Origin: Burkholderiales bacterium
GTDB taxonomy: Bacteria; Pseudomonadota; Gammaproteobacteria; Burkholderiales; SG8-39
Assembly (NCBI GenBank): GCA_020845995.1
Contig: JADLES010000160.1
Coordinates: 1-46,961, forward strand
Direction: 5' to 3'
Length of the DNA stretch: 46,961 bases
Position 1 is the stretch's first letter. The number at the start of each line of letters is the position of its first letter. Positions 28,897-37,477 of the stretch are shown piece after piece. The position numbers and the translations under genes are program-made. The notes under the pieces were generated by a model that was given only the letters and a program-made list of their open reading frames with translations, did not search any database and was not told the origin of the DNA.

Positions 28897-28925
28897 AGTC
28901 TGCCCAACTTGCACCGGTCCGTCAA
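28897..28925 (-). promoter_or_regulatory. Possible promoter of the metH leader
   Basis: TTGACG (28925-28920, minus strand) is a good -35. The -10 (about 28902-28896) is weak. Transcription from here would begin within a few bases of the riboswitch 5' end, which supports the placement. Confidence 0.4.
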
Positions 28926-28958
28926 ACCCGGGCGGTTCCCGGCGCGGGCTGCTCCCGA

Positions 28959-29882
28959 TTACTTCGCCTCGCTGCCGCGCGCGAGCGCGGCGTCCGAGGT
29001 GTATCCGAAGCGCTCGCCGGGGGGATGCCCGCTCACGAAGCCCGTGGTGAGCCAGTAGCGCGCCGGGTTGTAGAGCGCCGCGGGTTCGGCCTCGGCGAAG
29101 TGGTTTCCGGCGAGCTCCGAGCGCACGAAGAAGGCATTCGAACCCGTGATGTTGGTGCCGACCAGCCGGTAGCCGCGGCGCGCGGCAAGATTGGCGAGCG
29201 CCTGCAGGGAGGCCCCCATGTAGTCGCTGCCATCCCAGGCATGCTGCGGGTCGTAGGGCGGCACGAGATCCATCGGCGGCGGGTACTTGGCGTTGTACTC
29301 GATCGCGATGACGCGCGGCCGCACGTTCCGGATCGCCTGTAGCACGTGGTAATCGTTGCCGTCGATGTCGATGCTGAGGAGATCGAGCTCGGCCGCGCTC
29401 GCGGCGCGCGAGCCGCGAATGAGCGTGTCCACGTTCTCGACCGTCACGGCGGCCTGCTGCAGCTCGAGGCTTCCTTGAGCGAGTGGCGCGGCGAAGATCC
29501 GGCGAATGGTGTCGCAGTCGCGCTCGCCCGCCTCCATCCACAGCCCGCGCCAGCCTTCCACCAGCAGCCGCAACGTGTTGCATTCGCGGCCGTCCGAGAC
29601 GCCGAACTCGACAAACGTCCGCGAGACGGTGCCGATGCGGCGGAAGATCTCGCAGAGGATGCCGTCCTCGTCGTTCTGCGACCAGACCTTCCAGCCGTGG
29701 CGCTCCAGCCGCCCGGGCGCGCCGTAGCGCGGCTCGGCGAGCAGCTCGCGCAGCTCACGCGAGGTACGCAGGTCCATTTCAATGCCGGCGAGGCGATGCA
29801 TGCCGGCGAGGCGCCCCTCCAGCGCCTCCAGGCGCTGCTCGAGCGCCAGCGGATCCGGATCCGCCTTGCCGAAAAGACCCAT
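28959..29882 (-). CDS. FkbM-type SAM-dependent methyltransferase
   Basis: 307-residue soluble protein. An N-terminal coiled segment (residues ~10-50) is followed by a Rossmann-like fold with TFVEFGVSDGRECNT (SAM-binding glycine motif), GLWMEAGERD and LDLLSIDIDGNDYHVLQAI, features of FkbM/class I methyltransferases. The substrate is unknown; relatives act on sugars or small metabolites. I start at the ATG 29882 (MGLFGKADPDPLAL); an in-frame ATG at 29918 adds 12 basic residues. It lies upstream of the metH leader on the same strand but is separated from metH by the riboswitch terminator. Confidence 0.75.
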   Translation of the reverse strand: MGLFGKADPDPLALEQRLEALEGRLAGMHRLAGIEMDLRTSRELRELLAEPRYGAPGRLERHGWKVWSQNDEDGILCEIFRRIGTVSRTFVEFGVSDGRECNTLRLLVEGWRGLWMEAGERDCDTIRRIFAAPLAQGSLELQQAAVTVENVDTLIRGSRAASAAELDLLSIDIDGNDYHVLQAIRNVRPRVIAIEYNAKYPPPMDLVPPYDPQHAWDGSDYMGASLQALANLAARRGYRLVGTNITGSNAFFVRSELAGNHFAEAEPAALYNPARYWLTTGFVSGHPPGERFGYTSDAALARGSEAK

Positions 29883-29930
29883 GGGTCTATTGTGCCGGGG
29901 CGGACGGATGCGCGCCAATCCAGGGCGCGC

Positions 29931-30905
29931 TCAGTGCAGGCGCGGTTTTTTCAGGAAGTCGTTGCGATCCGCGGAGCGCAACCGCGCGACGTGCGAAGCG
30001 CCGCGGCGCGAGAGGGTAAGCGGAATCTCGGTGCCCGCGGGGCCAAGGTTCCAGACTTTGCGGAAAAACGCGGCGAGCCCGGTTACGCGCTCCCCCGCGA
30101 TTTCGAGGATCAGGTCGCCCAGCTGCGCGCCGGCGCGCTCGGCTGGGCCGCCGGGCGCGAGGCCGCCGACGACGACGCGGCCTTCCATTTCCGCGGCGTA
30201 GAGACCCAGCCAGGCGCGCGCCGGGCGCGCGCACCGGCCGCTGGCGAGCAGGTCGGCGAGAATCGGCTCGAGCAAATCGATCGGCACGAACATGTTGCCA
30301 TCCACCGTCTTGTCGCCGGCCGCTTCCTGCACGAGCAGCGAGCCGACGCCGAGCAGCCGCCCGTCCTCGCCAAGGAGCGCCGCGCCGCCCCACTGCGGAT
30401 GCGCGGGCGCGGTGAAGATCGCTTCATCGAGGACGTACTCCCAGTAGCCGGCGAACTCGCGCTTGGAAACGACCCGGGCCTTCAGCGAATGCGCCCGGCC
30501 GCCGTGGCCGACCACCAGCACCGGGCTCTCGGGTCCCACCGATGCCGCCGACCCGCGCACGAGCGGCTTCACGCCCAGCCTGCCCAGCGGCAGCACCAGG
30601 CCGAAGCCCGAGCCCTGGTCGTAGGCGAGCGCGTGGCCCTGCATCACCGCGCCGCGGTTGGTGGTGATCCAGATCGCCTCTGCCTCCGTGATCAGATAGC
30701 CGATGGTGAGGATCAGGCCGTCATCGCGAATGACGGCCCCGTTGCCGGCGCGCACGGTGCCGAGGATGGGGGCGGTGAACGCGTCCGGCGGGACCTCGGT
30801 GCGCAGCAGCACCACGGCGTCGAGCACGGTGTCGAGGTCGAACGCGGTTTCATCCGCGTTCGGCTGCAGCGCTTCGGGAAATGCCCAGTTGCCGGTGTTG
30901 GCCAT
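29931..30905 (-). CDS. HtrA-like trypsin-fold PDZ protein lacking the catalytic triad
   Basis: 324 residues with the S1C (HtrA/DegP) layout: protease-like fold at about 25-215 and a PDZ domain at about 230-310 (WLGLYAAEMEGRVVVGGLAP, AERAGAQLGDLILEIAGERV). No signal peptide or membrane anchor is visible. The triad positions are replaced: HtrA ILTNAHV reads ILTIGYL (His to Tyr70), TDLAVL reads SGFGLVL (Asp to Gly100), and GNSGGPL reads PQWGGAAL (Ser to Trp172). It should not be annotated as an active protease; it more likely serves as a binding or scaffold protein in the cytoplasm. Divergent from the thioesterase gene. Confidence 0.82.
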   Translation of the reverse strand: MANTGNWAFPEALQPNADETAFDLDTVLDAVVLLRTEVPPDAFTAPILGTVRAGNGAVIRDDGLILTIGYLITEAEAIWITTNRGAVMQGHALAYDQGSGFGLVLPLGRLGVKPLVRGSAASVGPESPVLVVGHGGRAHSLKARVVSKREFAGYWEYVLDEAIFTAPAHPQWGGAALLGEDGRLLGVGSLLVQEAAGDKTVDGNMFVPIDLLEPILADLLASGRCARPARAWLGLYAAEMEGRVVVGGLAPGGPAERAGAQLGDLILEIAGERVTGLAAFFRKVWNLGPAGTEIPLTLSRRGASHVARLRSADRNDFLKKPRLH

Positions 30906-30992
30906 ACGCCATTGTCGTCGAAAAACAGGCCGAACGGCCCGGCCCCGATGGTCTCGGCTTGCGCGCGCTTCGGGCTGCTATTATCCGGCGCG

Positions 30993-31442
30993 ATGAGAGC
31001 GAATGCGGCGGATGGAACGGATCGGCCGGTGGTCGCGGTGTTTCCCGTGCAGCTGCAATGGGGCGAGTGTGATCCGGCCGGCATCATCTTCTACCCGACC
31101 TATTTCCGCTGGTTCGACAGCGCGACCTGGCACATGTTCGCGCAGGCTGGCTACCACGCGAAGCGCATGCGCACCGAGCACCGGGCGATGCCGCTGGTCA
31201 CCGCGGATTGCGAATTCCGCAATCCGGCCGAGCAGGCGGACCGCGCCGAGGTTCGCTCGCGCATCCTGCGCTGGGGCGGGAAGTCGTTCACGATCGGGCA
31301 CCAGGTGGTGCGCGAGGACGGCACGGTGCTCGCCGAAGGCTCGGAGACGCGCGTCTGGGGCCGCTACGTGAGCGGGCCGGGCTCGCCGCTGAAGGGGGAG
31401 CCGATCACCGAGGAATTGAAGGCGCTGTTTCGCTCGAAGTAG
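30993..31442 (+). CDS. Hot-dog acyl-CoA thioesterase, 4-hydroxybenzoyl-CoA thioesterase family
   Basis: 149 residues with the family motif WGECDPAGIIFYPTYFRWFD, whose aspartate is the catalytic residue in 4-hydroxybenzoyl-CoA thioesterase and YbgC. It hydrolyses acyl- or aryl-CoA thioesters. The neighbours, an M20 amidohydrolase and a PcaB-like enzyme in the same direction, and an aryl-CoA ligase operon nearby, make an aromatic acyl-CoA a reasonable substrate, but this is inference. No ribosome binding site precedes the ATG at 30993; a TATTAT element at 30979-30984 suggests a nearly leaderless transcript. Confidence 0.85.
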   Translation: MRANAADGTDRPVVAVFPVQLQWGECDPAGIIFYPTYFRWFDSATWHMFAQAGYHAKRMRTEHRAMPLVTADCEFRNPAEQADRAEVRSRILRWGGKSFTIGHQVVREDGTVLAEGSETRVWGRYVSGPGSPLKGEPITEELKALFRSK

Positions 31443-31463
31443 ACGCAATCAGGGAGGCAGGCC

Positions 31464-32681
31464 ATGAATGACATCGCGGTCCACCCGGCCGGCTGGCTCG
31501 CCGCCGCCGAGGCGCTGCAGCCGGACACCGTGGCGCTGCGGCGCGCGATCCATGCCGAGCCCGAGTTGGGGCTGCAAACGCCGAGGACGATGGCGAAGGT
31601 GCGCGCGGCGCTGGCGGACCTGCCGCTGGAATGGAAACAGGGTAAGTCCACCACCGGCGCGGTCGCCGCGCTGCGCGGCGCACGGCCGGGGCGCACGGTG
31701 CTGCTGCGCGGCGACATGGACGCGCTGCCGATGCCCGAAGATACCGGGCTGCCTTTTCGCTCCAGGGTGGAGGGGACGATGCACGCCTGCGGGCACGATG
31801 CGCATACGGCGATGCTCGCCTCAGCGGCGCGGGCGCTGTGCGCCCGCCGCGGCGAGCTTGCCGGCACGGTGCTGTTCATGTTCCAGCCGGGCGAGGAAGG
31901 CTTTCACGGCGCGAAGTTGATGATTGACGATGGCTTGCTCGCCGATCCCGCGCCCGATGCGGCGTTCGCGCTGCACATCATGCCGAACGCCCCCGCAGGC
32001 AGCTTCGGCAGCCGGGCGGGACCGCTGCTCGCGTCGGCCGACACGTTGTCGGTGAGCGTGCGCGGCAAGGGCGGGCATGCGTCGATGCCGCATCACGCGA
32101 TCGACCCGGTGCCGGTGGCCTGCGAGATCGTCACCGCGATCCAGGTTTTCGTTACGCGCCGCATCGACATCTTCGATCCGGTGGTGGTGACCATCGCCAA
32201 GATCGACGGCGGCTCGACCAACAACGTGATACCCGAGAGCGCGCATCTGCTCGGCACGATCCGCGCGCTGTCGGACGAATCGCGCGCCGCGATCCACGAG
32301 GGCGTCGAACGCGTGGCGCAGAACGTCGCGCGCGCGCACGGGTGCGAGGCCGTGGTCGAGATCAGGAAGGGCTTTCCCGTCACCGTGTGCGATGCGCGCG
32401 CGGTGCGCGTCGCCGAGCGGGCGGTCGGCGGGCTGTTCGGCGAGGGCGCCTGGCTGCCGATGGAATCGCCGATCATGGGCGCGGAGGACTTCTCCTACGT
32501 GCTGCAGCGCGTGCCCGGCGCGATGATGTTCCTGGGCGTCTGCCCCGAGGGGCAGATGTGGAAGAGCGCCTGCCCCTGCCACTCCAACCGCATGGCGCTC
32601 AACGAGACAACGCTCGCGCGCGGGGTCGCGGCGCATTGCGCCATCGCCGAGACGTTCCTCGCGGGCGGCTTCGACGGCTGA
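31464..32681 (+). CDS. M20 family amidohydrolase (hippurate hydrolase-like)
   Basis: 405-residue metal-dependent hydrolase of the M20D group. Metal-binding and catalytic segments are LLRGDMDALPMPEDTG, MHACGHDAHTAMLA, FQPGEEGFHGAKLMIDDGLL and the C-terminal SPIMGAEDFSYVL; the dimerisation domain lies at about 190-300. Family members cleave hippurate (benzoylglycine) or other N-acyl amino acids; hippurate would feed the benzoate-type ligase in this window, but specificity is not readable. The ATG follows GGGAGG at good spacing, 21 nt after the thioesterase gene. Followed by pcaB. Confidence 0.87.
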   Translation: MNDIAVHPAGWLAAAEALQPDTVALRRAIHAEPELGLQTPRTMAKVRAALADLPLEWKQGKSTTGAVAALRGARPGRTVLLRGDMDALPMPEDTGLPFRSRVEGTMHACGHDAHTAMLASAARALCARRGELAGTVLFMFQPGEEGFHGAKLMIDDGLLADPAPDAAFALHIMPNAPAGSFGSRAGPLLASADTLSVSVRGKGGHASMPHHAIDPVPVACEIVTAIQVFVTRRIDIFDPVVVTIAKIDGGSTNNVIPESAHLLGTIRALSDESRAAIHEGVERVAQNVARAHGCEAVVEIRKGFPVTVCDARAVRVAERAVGGLFGEGAWLPMESPIMGAEDFSYVLQRVPGAMMFLGVCPEGQMWKSACPCHSNRMALNETTLARGVAAHCAIAETFLAGGFDG

Positions 32682-32713
32682 CCAAGGAGCGGCCCGGCGG
32701 GGCCGCCCAGCGC

Positions 32714-34057
32714 ATGAGCTCCACCGTCTTCGACTCGGCCCTCTACCGCGACATGTTCGGCACCCCCGAGATGCGCGCGATCTTCGCCGATACGGGTTTC
32801 CTCGAGCGCTGCCTGGAGGTGGAGGCCGCGCTTGCGCGCGCGCAGGCGGGCCTCGGCCTGATCCCGGCTGCGGCGGCGGCCGCGATCAGCGCGAAGGCGA
32901 AGCCCGGCATCCTCGATCTCGCGCGCCTGAAGCGGGAGACCGAGGTCGTCGGCTATCCCATCCTGCCGCTGGTCAGGCAGCTTGCGGCGGCCTGCACGGG
33001 CGATGCGGGGCGCTACGTGCACTGGGGCGCGACCACGCAGGACATCATGGACAGCGCGCTCGTCCTGCAGTTGCGCGCGGCGTTCGAGCTCGTCGACGCC
33101 GAGCTGGCCGAAGTCTCGGCTTCGCTCGCCACGCTCGCGCGCCGCCATCGCGACACGCCGATGGCGGGACGCACGCACCTGCAACAGGCGCTGCCGGTCA
33201 CCTTCGGCTTCAAGGCCGCGGTCTGGCGCGCCCCCATCGAGCGCCACCGCGAGCGGCTCGCGCAGCTGCGTCCGCGCGTGCTGGTCGGGCAGTTCGGCGG
33301 CGCCGCGGGCACCCTCGCCTCGCTCGGCGAACAGGGTCTGCCGGTGCGCGGCGCGCTGATGCGCGAGCTGGGCCTTGGCGAGCCCGCGATCACCTGGCAC
33401 GTGGCGCGCGACGGCCTTGCCGAAGCCGTGCTCTTCGCCGGCCTGGTGACCGGGTCGCTCGCCAAGATCGCCACCGACGTGATGCTGATGATGGCAACGG
33501 AGCTCGGCGAAGCCTTCGAGCCCTTCGAGCACGGTCGCGGCGGCAGCAGCACCATGCCGCAGAAGCGCAACCCTATTTCCTCGGAGCTGATCGTCGCCTG
33601 CGCGAAGCTCGTGCGCCAGCACGGTGCGCTCATGCTGGATGCGATGGTGCAGGATTTCGAGCGTGCCACCGGCCCCTGGCACGCGGAATGGATCGCGCTG
33701 CCCGAGAGCTTCCTCGCCCTCGCCGGCGCGCTGCGTCAGGCGAAGCTGATGCTCGCGGGGCTCACGGTCGACGCCGCGCGCATGACCCGCAACCTCGGCA
33801 TGACTTCCGGCCTCATCGTCGCCGAGGCGGTCATGATGGGCCTCGCGCCCAAGCTCGGCAGACAGGCCGCGCACGATGTCGTCTATGACGCCTGCCGCGC
33901 CGCCGCCGAAGGCGGGAATCCCTTGCTCGACCTGCTGGCCGCGAACCCGCAGGTGAGCCGGCATTTTTCCCGCGCCGAACTCGAACGCCTGCTCGATCCG
34001 CGCAACTATCTTGGCAGCGCCGGTGCGATGGTCGATCGCTCGCTCGGTGCCGGGTGA
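32714..34057 (+). CDS. pcaB: 3-carboxy-cis,cis-muconate cycloisomerase (PcaB-like)
   Basis: 447-residue member of the fumarase/aspartase superfamily, with RYVHWGATTQDIMDSALVLQ, the TGRTHLQQALPVTFG-type histidine region (residues ~155-170) and the signature GSSTMPQKRNP. PcaB converts 3-carboxy-cis,cis-muconate, the product of PcaHG, to carboxymuconolactone. PcaHG is encoded in the opposite-strand operon 8 kb away, which supports the assignment over adenylosuccinate lyase. The ATG at 32714 is preceded by the M20 gene with a 32-nt gap. No pcaC, pcaD or pcaIJF is in the window. Confidence 0.87.
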   Translation: MSSTVFDSALYRDMFGTPEMRAIFADTGFLERCLEVEAALARAQAGLGLIPAAAAAAISAKAKPGILDLARLKRETEVVGYPILPLVRQLAAACTGDAGRYVHWGATTQDIMDSALVLQLRAAFELVDAELAEVSASLATLARRHRDTPMAGRTHLQQALPVTFGFKAAVWRAPIERHRERLAQLRPRVLVGQFGGAAGTLASLGEQGLPVRGALMRELGLGEPAITWHVARDGLAEAVLFAGLVTGSLAKIATDVMLMMATELGEAFEPFEHGRGGSSTMPQKRNPISSELIVACAKLVRQHGALMLDAMVQDFERATGPWHAEWIALPESFLALAGALRQAKLMLAGLTVDAARMTRNLGMTSGLIVAEAVMMGLAPKLGRQAAHDVVYDACRAAAEGGNPLLDLLAANPQVSRHFSRAELERLLDPRNYLGSAGAMVDRSLGAG

Positions 34058-34085
34058 TGGCGCTTCGCGCGGCCGCCCACCCAAC

Positions 34086-35609
34086 CTAACCCAGCCGCGT
34101 ACCCCTGTCGCCGTCGCGTGCCACTGTCAGCGGAACGCCGGCAGGCCCGCTCGCCCGCGTCGGCAAGGTGCTGAGCGCAAGCTTCGATATCAATCTGTCG
34201 ATCGCCGTGGGGTTCCGGTTGTCTCGCTCGGCATGCTCCTTGCGCGCGAGGCTGTTTCTGACCACGCGCGCGCCCAGGTACCGGATCGGCTCCGGCGGAA
34301 ACCTGTCGGTCTGCAAGGCTCCGTAGAGCCTCGCCAGCTCTGTCCACTGGGACTGCCTGCCAAGGCACATCGCCGCCAGGATGTGCCCGCCCTGGCTGGT
34401 CGCCATCACGCCATGCCCGGTATAGCCGATGCCGAAGAGCACGCGATCGTCGCCGTCGAGATGACCGAAGAACGGAAAGCCGCTACCGGACCTGTCCACG
34501 GGGCCGGCCCACCAGTGGGGAAGTTCGGCACCTTCGAGCTCCGGAAAAAGGTAGCGGAAATCCTCCACGAGCTCGCGCGTTTGCGTCCATGACCTGTCGA
34601 AGCTGGGCGTGATATGCGCGTCATACGCGATCGTGCCCCCCGCCCTTCCCATGTAGACGACGCCGTCATCCCTTACTCGACCGTAGTTGACCATCAGGCG
34701 CGAATTGCGCCGGCCCCGCGGAAACCTTCTCAGCCCAAGGTTCTGGATGCGCGCGTCGATGGGGTTCGTCGCGACCATGTCGCTCGAAAGCACCATCACC
34801 AGCTTGCGAAATTCGCTCAGGTGCGCCATCCACGCGTTGGCCGCCAGGACGACCTTGTCGCATTGGACGCTTCCCGAGGGGGTGAGTACGCGCAGGAGGT
34901 TCTGCTCGAGGATGAGTTCGGTAACCGGCGTGCGTTCATGAACCGCGACACCGGCCTTGAGAATGGCCTTGCTCAGTCCTCGCGCCAGTCGCGCCGGTTG
35001 AAGGTAGGTTGTCGCCGGCGTATACAGCCCCACCGAATCGGCGGGTGCCCGGGGCGCGTACTTGTGCAGGTCGCCGCCCTGCAGGATCCTGTAAGGCACG
35101 CTCGATCCGATGTCATCGGCGCTTTCGCAGGTTTGTCGCCAGCCGCTGGCCACCGACTGTTCGCTGGTCACCCAGATGTGATCGGTCTGCTGGAGGTTCG
35201 CATCGATGCCATAGGTGCCGCAGGCCGCGGCGATATCCCGTTCCGCAGCCATACCCGCCTCGTAGACTGCGGCGGCGCCCTGGTTGCCGAGCCGCGCTTG
35301 CAGCCTCGGCAGCATCGGCGCCATGCTTCCGATTGCACCGCTGTTGCGCCCGCTCGCCCCCGATCCGCAAATGTCGGCCTCCAGCAAGACGATCCTCAGG
35401 CCGGGATCGGACTCGACCAGCCTCAGCGCCGTCCACAGCCCTGTATACCCTCCACCGATGATGCAGACGTCCGCGCGCTCCGCGGTCCGCAGCGGATCGC
35501 AGCGTTGCGCACTTTCAGCGCGCAGCGCCTCTTGCAGCCAGAGCGAACTCGGCGGCGCCTGCAGGCCACGCCACGGACGAAACTGCACGACGCGCGCCTT
35601 CTTCGGCAT
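34086..35609 (-). CDS. FAD-dependent oxidoreductase, DAO / gamma-glutamylputrescine oxidase-like
   Basis: 507 residues. The dinucleotide-binding motif ADVCIIGGGYTGLWTALRL (about residues 57-75) is preceded by a ~55-residue N-terminal extension that includes SLWLQEALRAE, as in PuuB-like amine oxidases. C-terminal FAD motifs are FGIGYTGHGVMATSQGG. It probably oxidises an amine or amino acid in the cytoplasm. The start at 35609 follows AGAGGAG. Its base use looks somewhat less GC-biased than its neighbours (for example its 3' end near 34.1-34.3 kb), so recent transfer is possible. It faces pcaB with stops 28 nt apart. Confidence 0.83.
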   Translation of the reverse strand: MPKKARVVQFRPWRGLQAPPSSLWLQEALRAESAQRCDPLRTAERADVCIIGGGYTGLWTALRLVESDPGLRIVLLEADICGSGASGRNSGAIGSMAPMLPRLQARLGNQGAAAVYEAGMAAERDIAAACGTYGIDANLQQTDHIWVTSEQSVASGWRQTCESADDIGSSVPYRILQGGDLHKYAPRAPADSVGLYTPATTYLQPARLARGLSKAILKAGVAVHERTPVTELILEQNLLRVLTPSGSVQCDKVVLAANAWMAHLSEFRKLVMVLSSDMVATNPIDARIQNLGLRRFPRGRRNSRLMVNYGRVRDDGVVYMGRAGGTIAYDAHITPSFDRSWTQTRELVEDFRYLFPELEGAELPHWWAGPVDRSGSGFPFFGHLDGDDRVLFGIGYTGHGVMATSQGGHILAAMCLGRQSQWTELARLYGALQTDRFPPEPIRYLGARVVRNSLARKEHAERDNRNPTAIDRLISKLALSTLPTRASGPAGVPLTVARDGDRGTRLG

Positions 35610-35766
35610 GAACGCCACTCCTCTCGCCCCTGGAATCGGGATCGGCGTGTAGTAGATGTGACGCGATGCGCGTTCGTCAAGGCTCCCGCAGGACCGTTTC
35701 GAACCGGCTATCCCGGCGCGCGCGGAAACCGGCGAGAATGGCGGCGTCGCCGGAACGGGAGGCGTC

Positions 35767-36540
35767 ATGGCGGAACTGGTCGGATACAAGGTCGCGGACG
35801 GGGTGGCGGAGATCGTCATGAACCGGCCGCCGGTGAATGCGATCAACCTGGAACTCGCGCGCGGCGTGATCGATGCCTACGTGCGCGCGCGGTCCGACGG
35901 CAAGGCCCGCGCGGTGATCCTGACGAGCGCGCTGCCGAGCGTGTTCTCGGCGGGAGTGGATCTTAAGCTCGCGAGCATCTTCGACGGCGCCGCGCTGCGC
36001 GCATTTATCGAGGTGTTCTACTACGAGATGCACGAGGCGCTCTACCGGCTCGGCAAGCCGGTGATCGCGGCGGTGAACGGGCACGCGCGCGCTGCCGGCG
36101 TCACCTGGGCGGTGTCCTGCGACATGATCATCGCCGCGGAGGAAGCCGAGATGGGCTACCCGGAGATCGACGTCGGCCTGCTGCCGGCGATGCATCTCGT
36201 GCACCTGCCGCGGGTCGCGGGGCGGCACCGCGCGGCGCAACTGCTCTTCACGGGCGATATCATCAGCGCGCGCGAGATGAAGGATCTGGGCGTGGTGAAT
36301 GATGTGGTGCCGCGCGCCCAAGTCCTGCCGCGCGCGCAGGCGCTGGCGCGACGCCTCGCGGCGAAATCCCCCGCCGCGATGAAGCTGCTGCGCGACGCCT
36401 TCGTGCGCGCCAACGACCTCGACTACCGGCGCGCGATGGAGGCTGTGGTGGAGACGATGTGCAGCCTCAAGGACACCGAGGACTCGAGGGAGGCGCTGCG
36501 CGCCTTCGTCGAGAAGCGCGCGCCGAACTACCGATTTTGA
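35767..36540 (+). CDS. Enoyl-CoA hydratase/isomerase family protein
   Basis: 257 residues of the crotonase fold. The oxyanion-hole segments are SVFSAGVDLKL (residues ~58-68) and VNGHARAAGVTWAVSCDMII. Of the two glutamates typical of hydratases, one position (GYPEIDVGLLP) has Glu while the upstream one lies in HARAAGV, where canonical hydratases have GxxxGGG-type sequence; the reaction may therefore be isomerase- or hydrolase-like. The ATG at 35767 follows GGGAGG. It stands alone between a divergent FAD oxidase and a convergent pirin. Confidence 0.82.
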   Translation: MAELVGYKVADGVAEIVMNRPPVNAINLELARGVIDAYVRARSDGKARAVILTSALPSVFSAGVDLKLASIFDGAALRAFIEVFYYEMHEALYRLGKPVIAAVNGHARAAGVTWAVSCDMIIAAEEAEMGYPEIDVGLLPAMHLVHLPRVAGRHRAAQLLFTGDIISAREMKDLGVVNDVVPRAQVLPRAQALARRLAAKSPAAMKLLRDAFVRANDLDYRRAMEAVVETMCSLKDTEDSREALRAFVEKRAPNYRF

Positions 36541-36595
36541 ATCGGCCCGCCGGTCGGTCGCGGCGCGCTGTGGATGCGCGCGCCCCGCGGGTGGA

Positions 36596-37477
36596 TCAAG
36601 CGACTCTGATGCGCCGCACCGGGTCGCGCGTCATCGCGCCCGCCTGGTAATCGCGCACCGCCTGCTCGATCTCTTCGCGGGTGCTCATGACGAAGGGGCC
36701 GTACTGCACCACCGGCTCGCGGATCGGCCGGCCGGCGAGGAGCAGGACGCGCGCGCCGCCGTCGCCCGCTTCGATGCGCACGGTATCCCCCTGCGCGAGC
36801 AGCCCCGCCGCGCGGTGCGCAAGTTTCTGCCGCTCCATGCCGACGAAGGTCTCGCCCTCGTAGGCGTAGAGGAACGCATTGTGCCCGGCGGGCACCGGCG
36901 CTTCGAACACGGCCTTCGAGGCGAGGTGCACGTCGAAGAACCGTGGATCGGTGCTGAGGCCCTCGATCGGGCCCTTCGTTTCCTTGCCGTCCTGCGCCAG
37001 CGCTCCGGCAATCACCTTGACGCGCACGCCCTCGCCCGCGTCGGCGACCGGGATCTTCGCCGCCGGAATGTCGCAGTACGCGGCGGGTTTCATCTTCTCC
37101 CGCGCCGGCAGGTTGAGCCAGAGCTGGAAGCCGCGCATGCGGCCTTCGGTCTGCTGCGGCATCTCGGAATGCACGAGCCCGCGCGCGGCCGTCATCCATT
37201 GCACGTCGCCGGGACCGAGGTCGCCGCGGTTGCCGCCGCTGTCCTCGTGGCGCATGTGGCCATCCAGCATGTAGGTGACGGTCTCGAAGCCGCGGTGCGG
37301 GTGCGACGGAAAGCCCGCGAGGTAGTCGTCCGGATCGTCCGAATAGAACTCGTCGAGCATGAGGAACGGGTCGTGGCGTGCGTGCGGGTTCGAGCCGAGG
37401 CTGCGGCGCAGCTTCACCCCGGCGCCATCGGAAGCGGCGACGGAAGGAATGACCCTGTCAAGCTTGCGGACGTTCAT
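36596..37477 (-). CDS. Pirin family protein
   Basis: 293-residue bicupin. Metal-binding motifs HPHRGFETVTYMLDG and VHSEMP lie in the N-terminal cupin (residues ~55-105), followed by the pirin C-terminal domain (FLYAYEGETFVG, VQYGPFVMSTREEIEQAV). Some bacterial pirins oxidise quercetin, others bind pyruvate dehydrogenase; the role here is not known. The ATG at 37477 follows AGGAG; an upstream frame to 37558 is not conserved. It is transcribed convergently to the enoyl-CoA hydratase. Confidence 0.92.
   Translation of the reverse strand: MNVRKLDRVIPSVAASDGAGVKLRRSLGSNPHARHDPFLMLDEFYSDDPDDYLAGFPSHPHRGFETVTYMLDGHMRHEDSGGNRGDLGPGDVQWMTAARGLVHSEMPQQTEGRMRGFQLWLNLPAREKMKPAAYCDIPAAKIPVADAGEGVRVKVIAGALAQDGKETKGPIEGLSTDPRFFDVHLASKAVFEAPVPAGHNAFLYAYEGETFVGMERQKLAHRAAGLLAQGDTVRIEAGDGGARVLLLAGRPIREPVVQYGPFVMSTREEIEQAVRDYQAGAMTRDPVRRIRVA

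Noticed and set aside
28758..28958. Cobalamin or SAM-I riboswitch in front of metH
   Set aside because: No B12-box-like sequence and the leader is too short; the conserved words and pseudoknot fit SAM-II instead.
29931..30905. Active S1C serine protease (DegP/HtrA)
   Set aside because: The His, Asp and Ser positions are Tyr, Gly and Trp.
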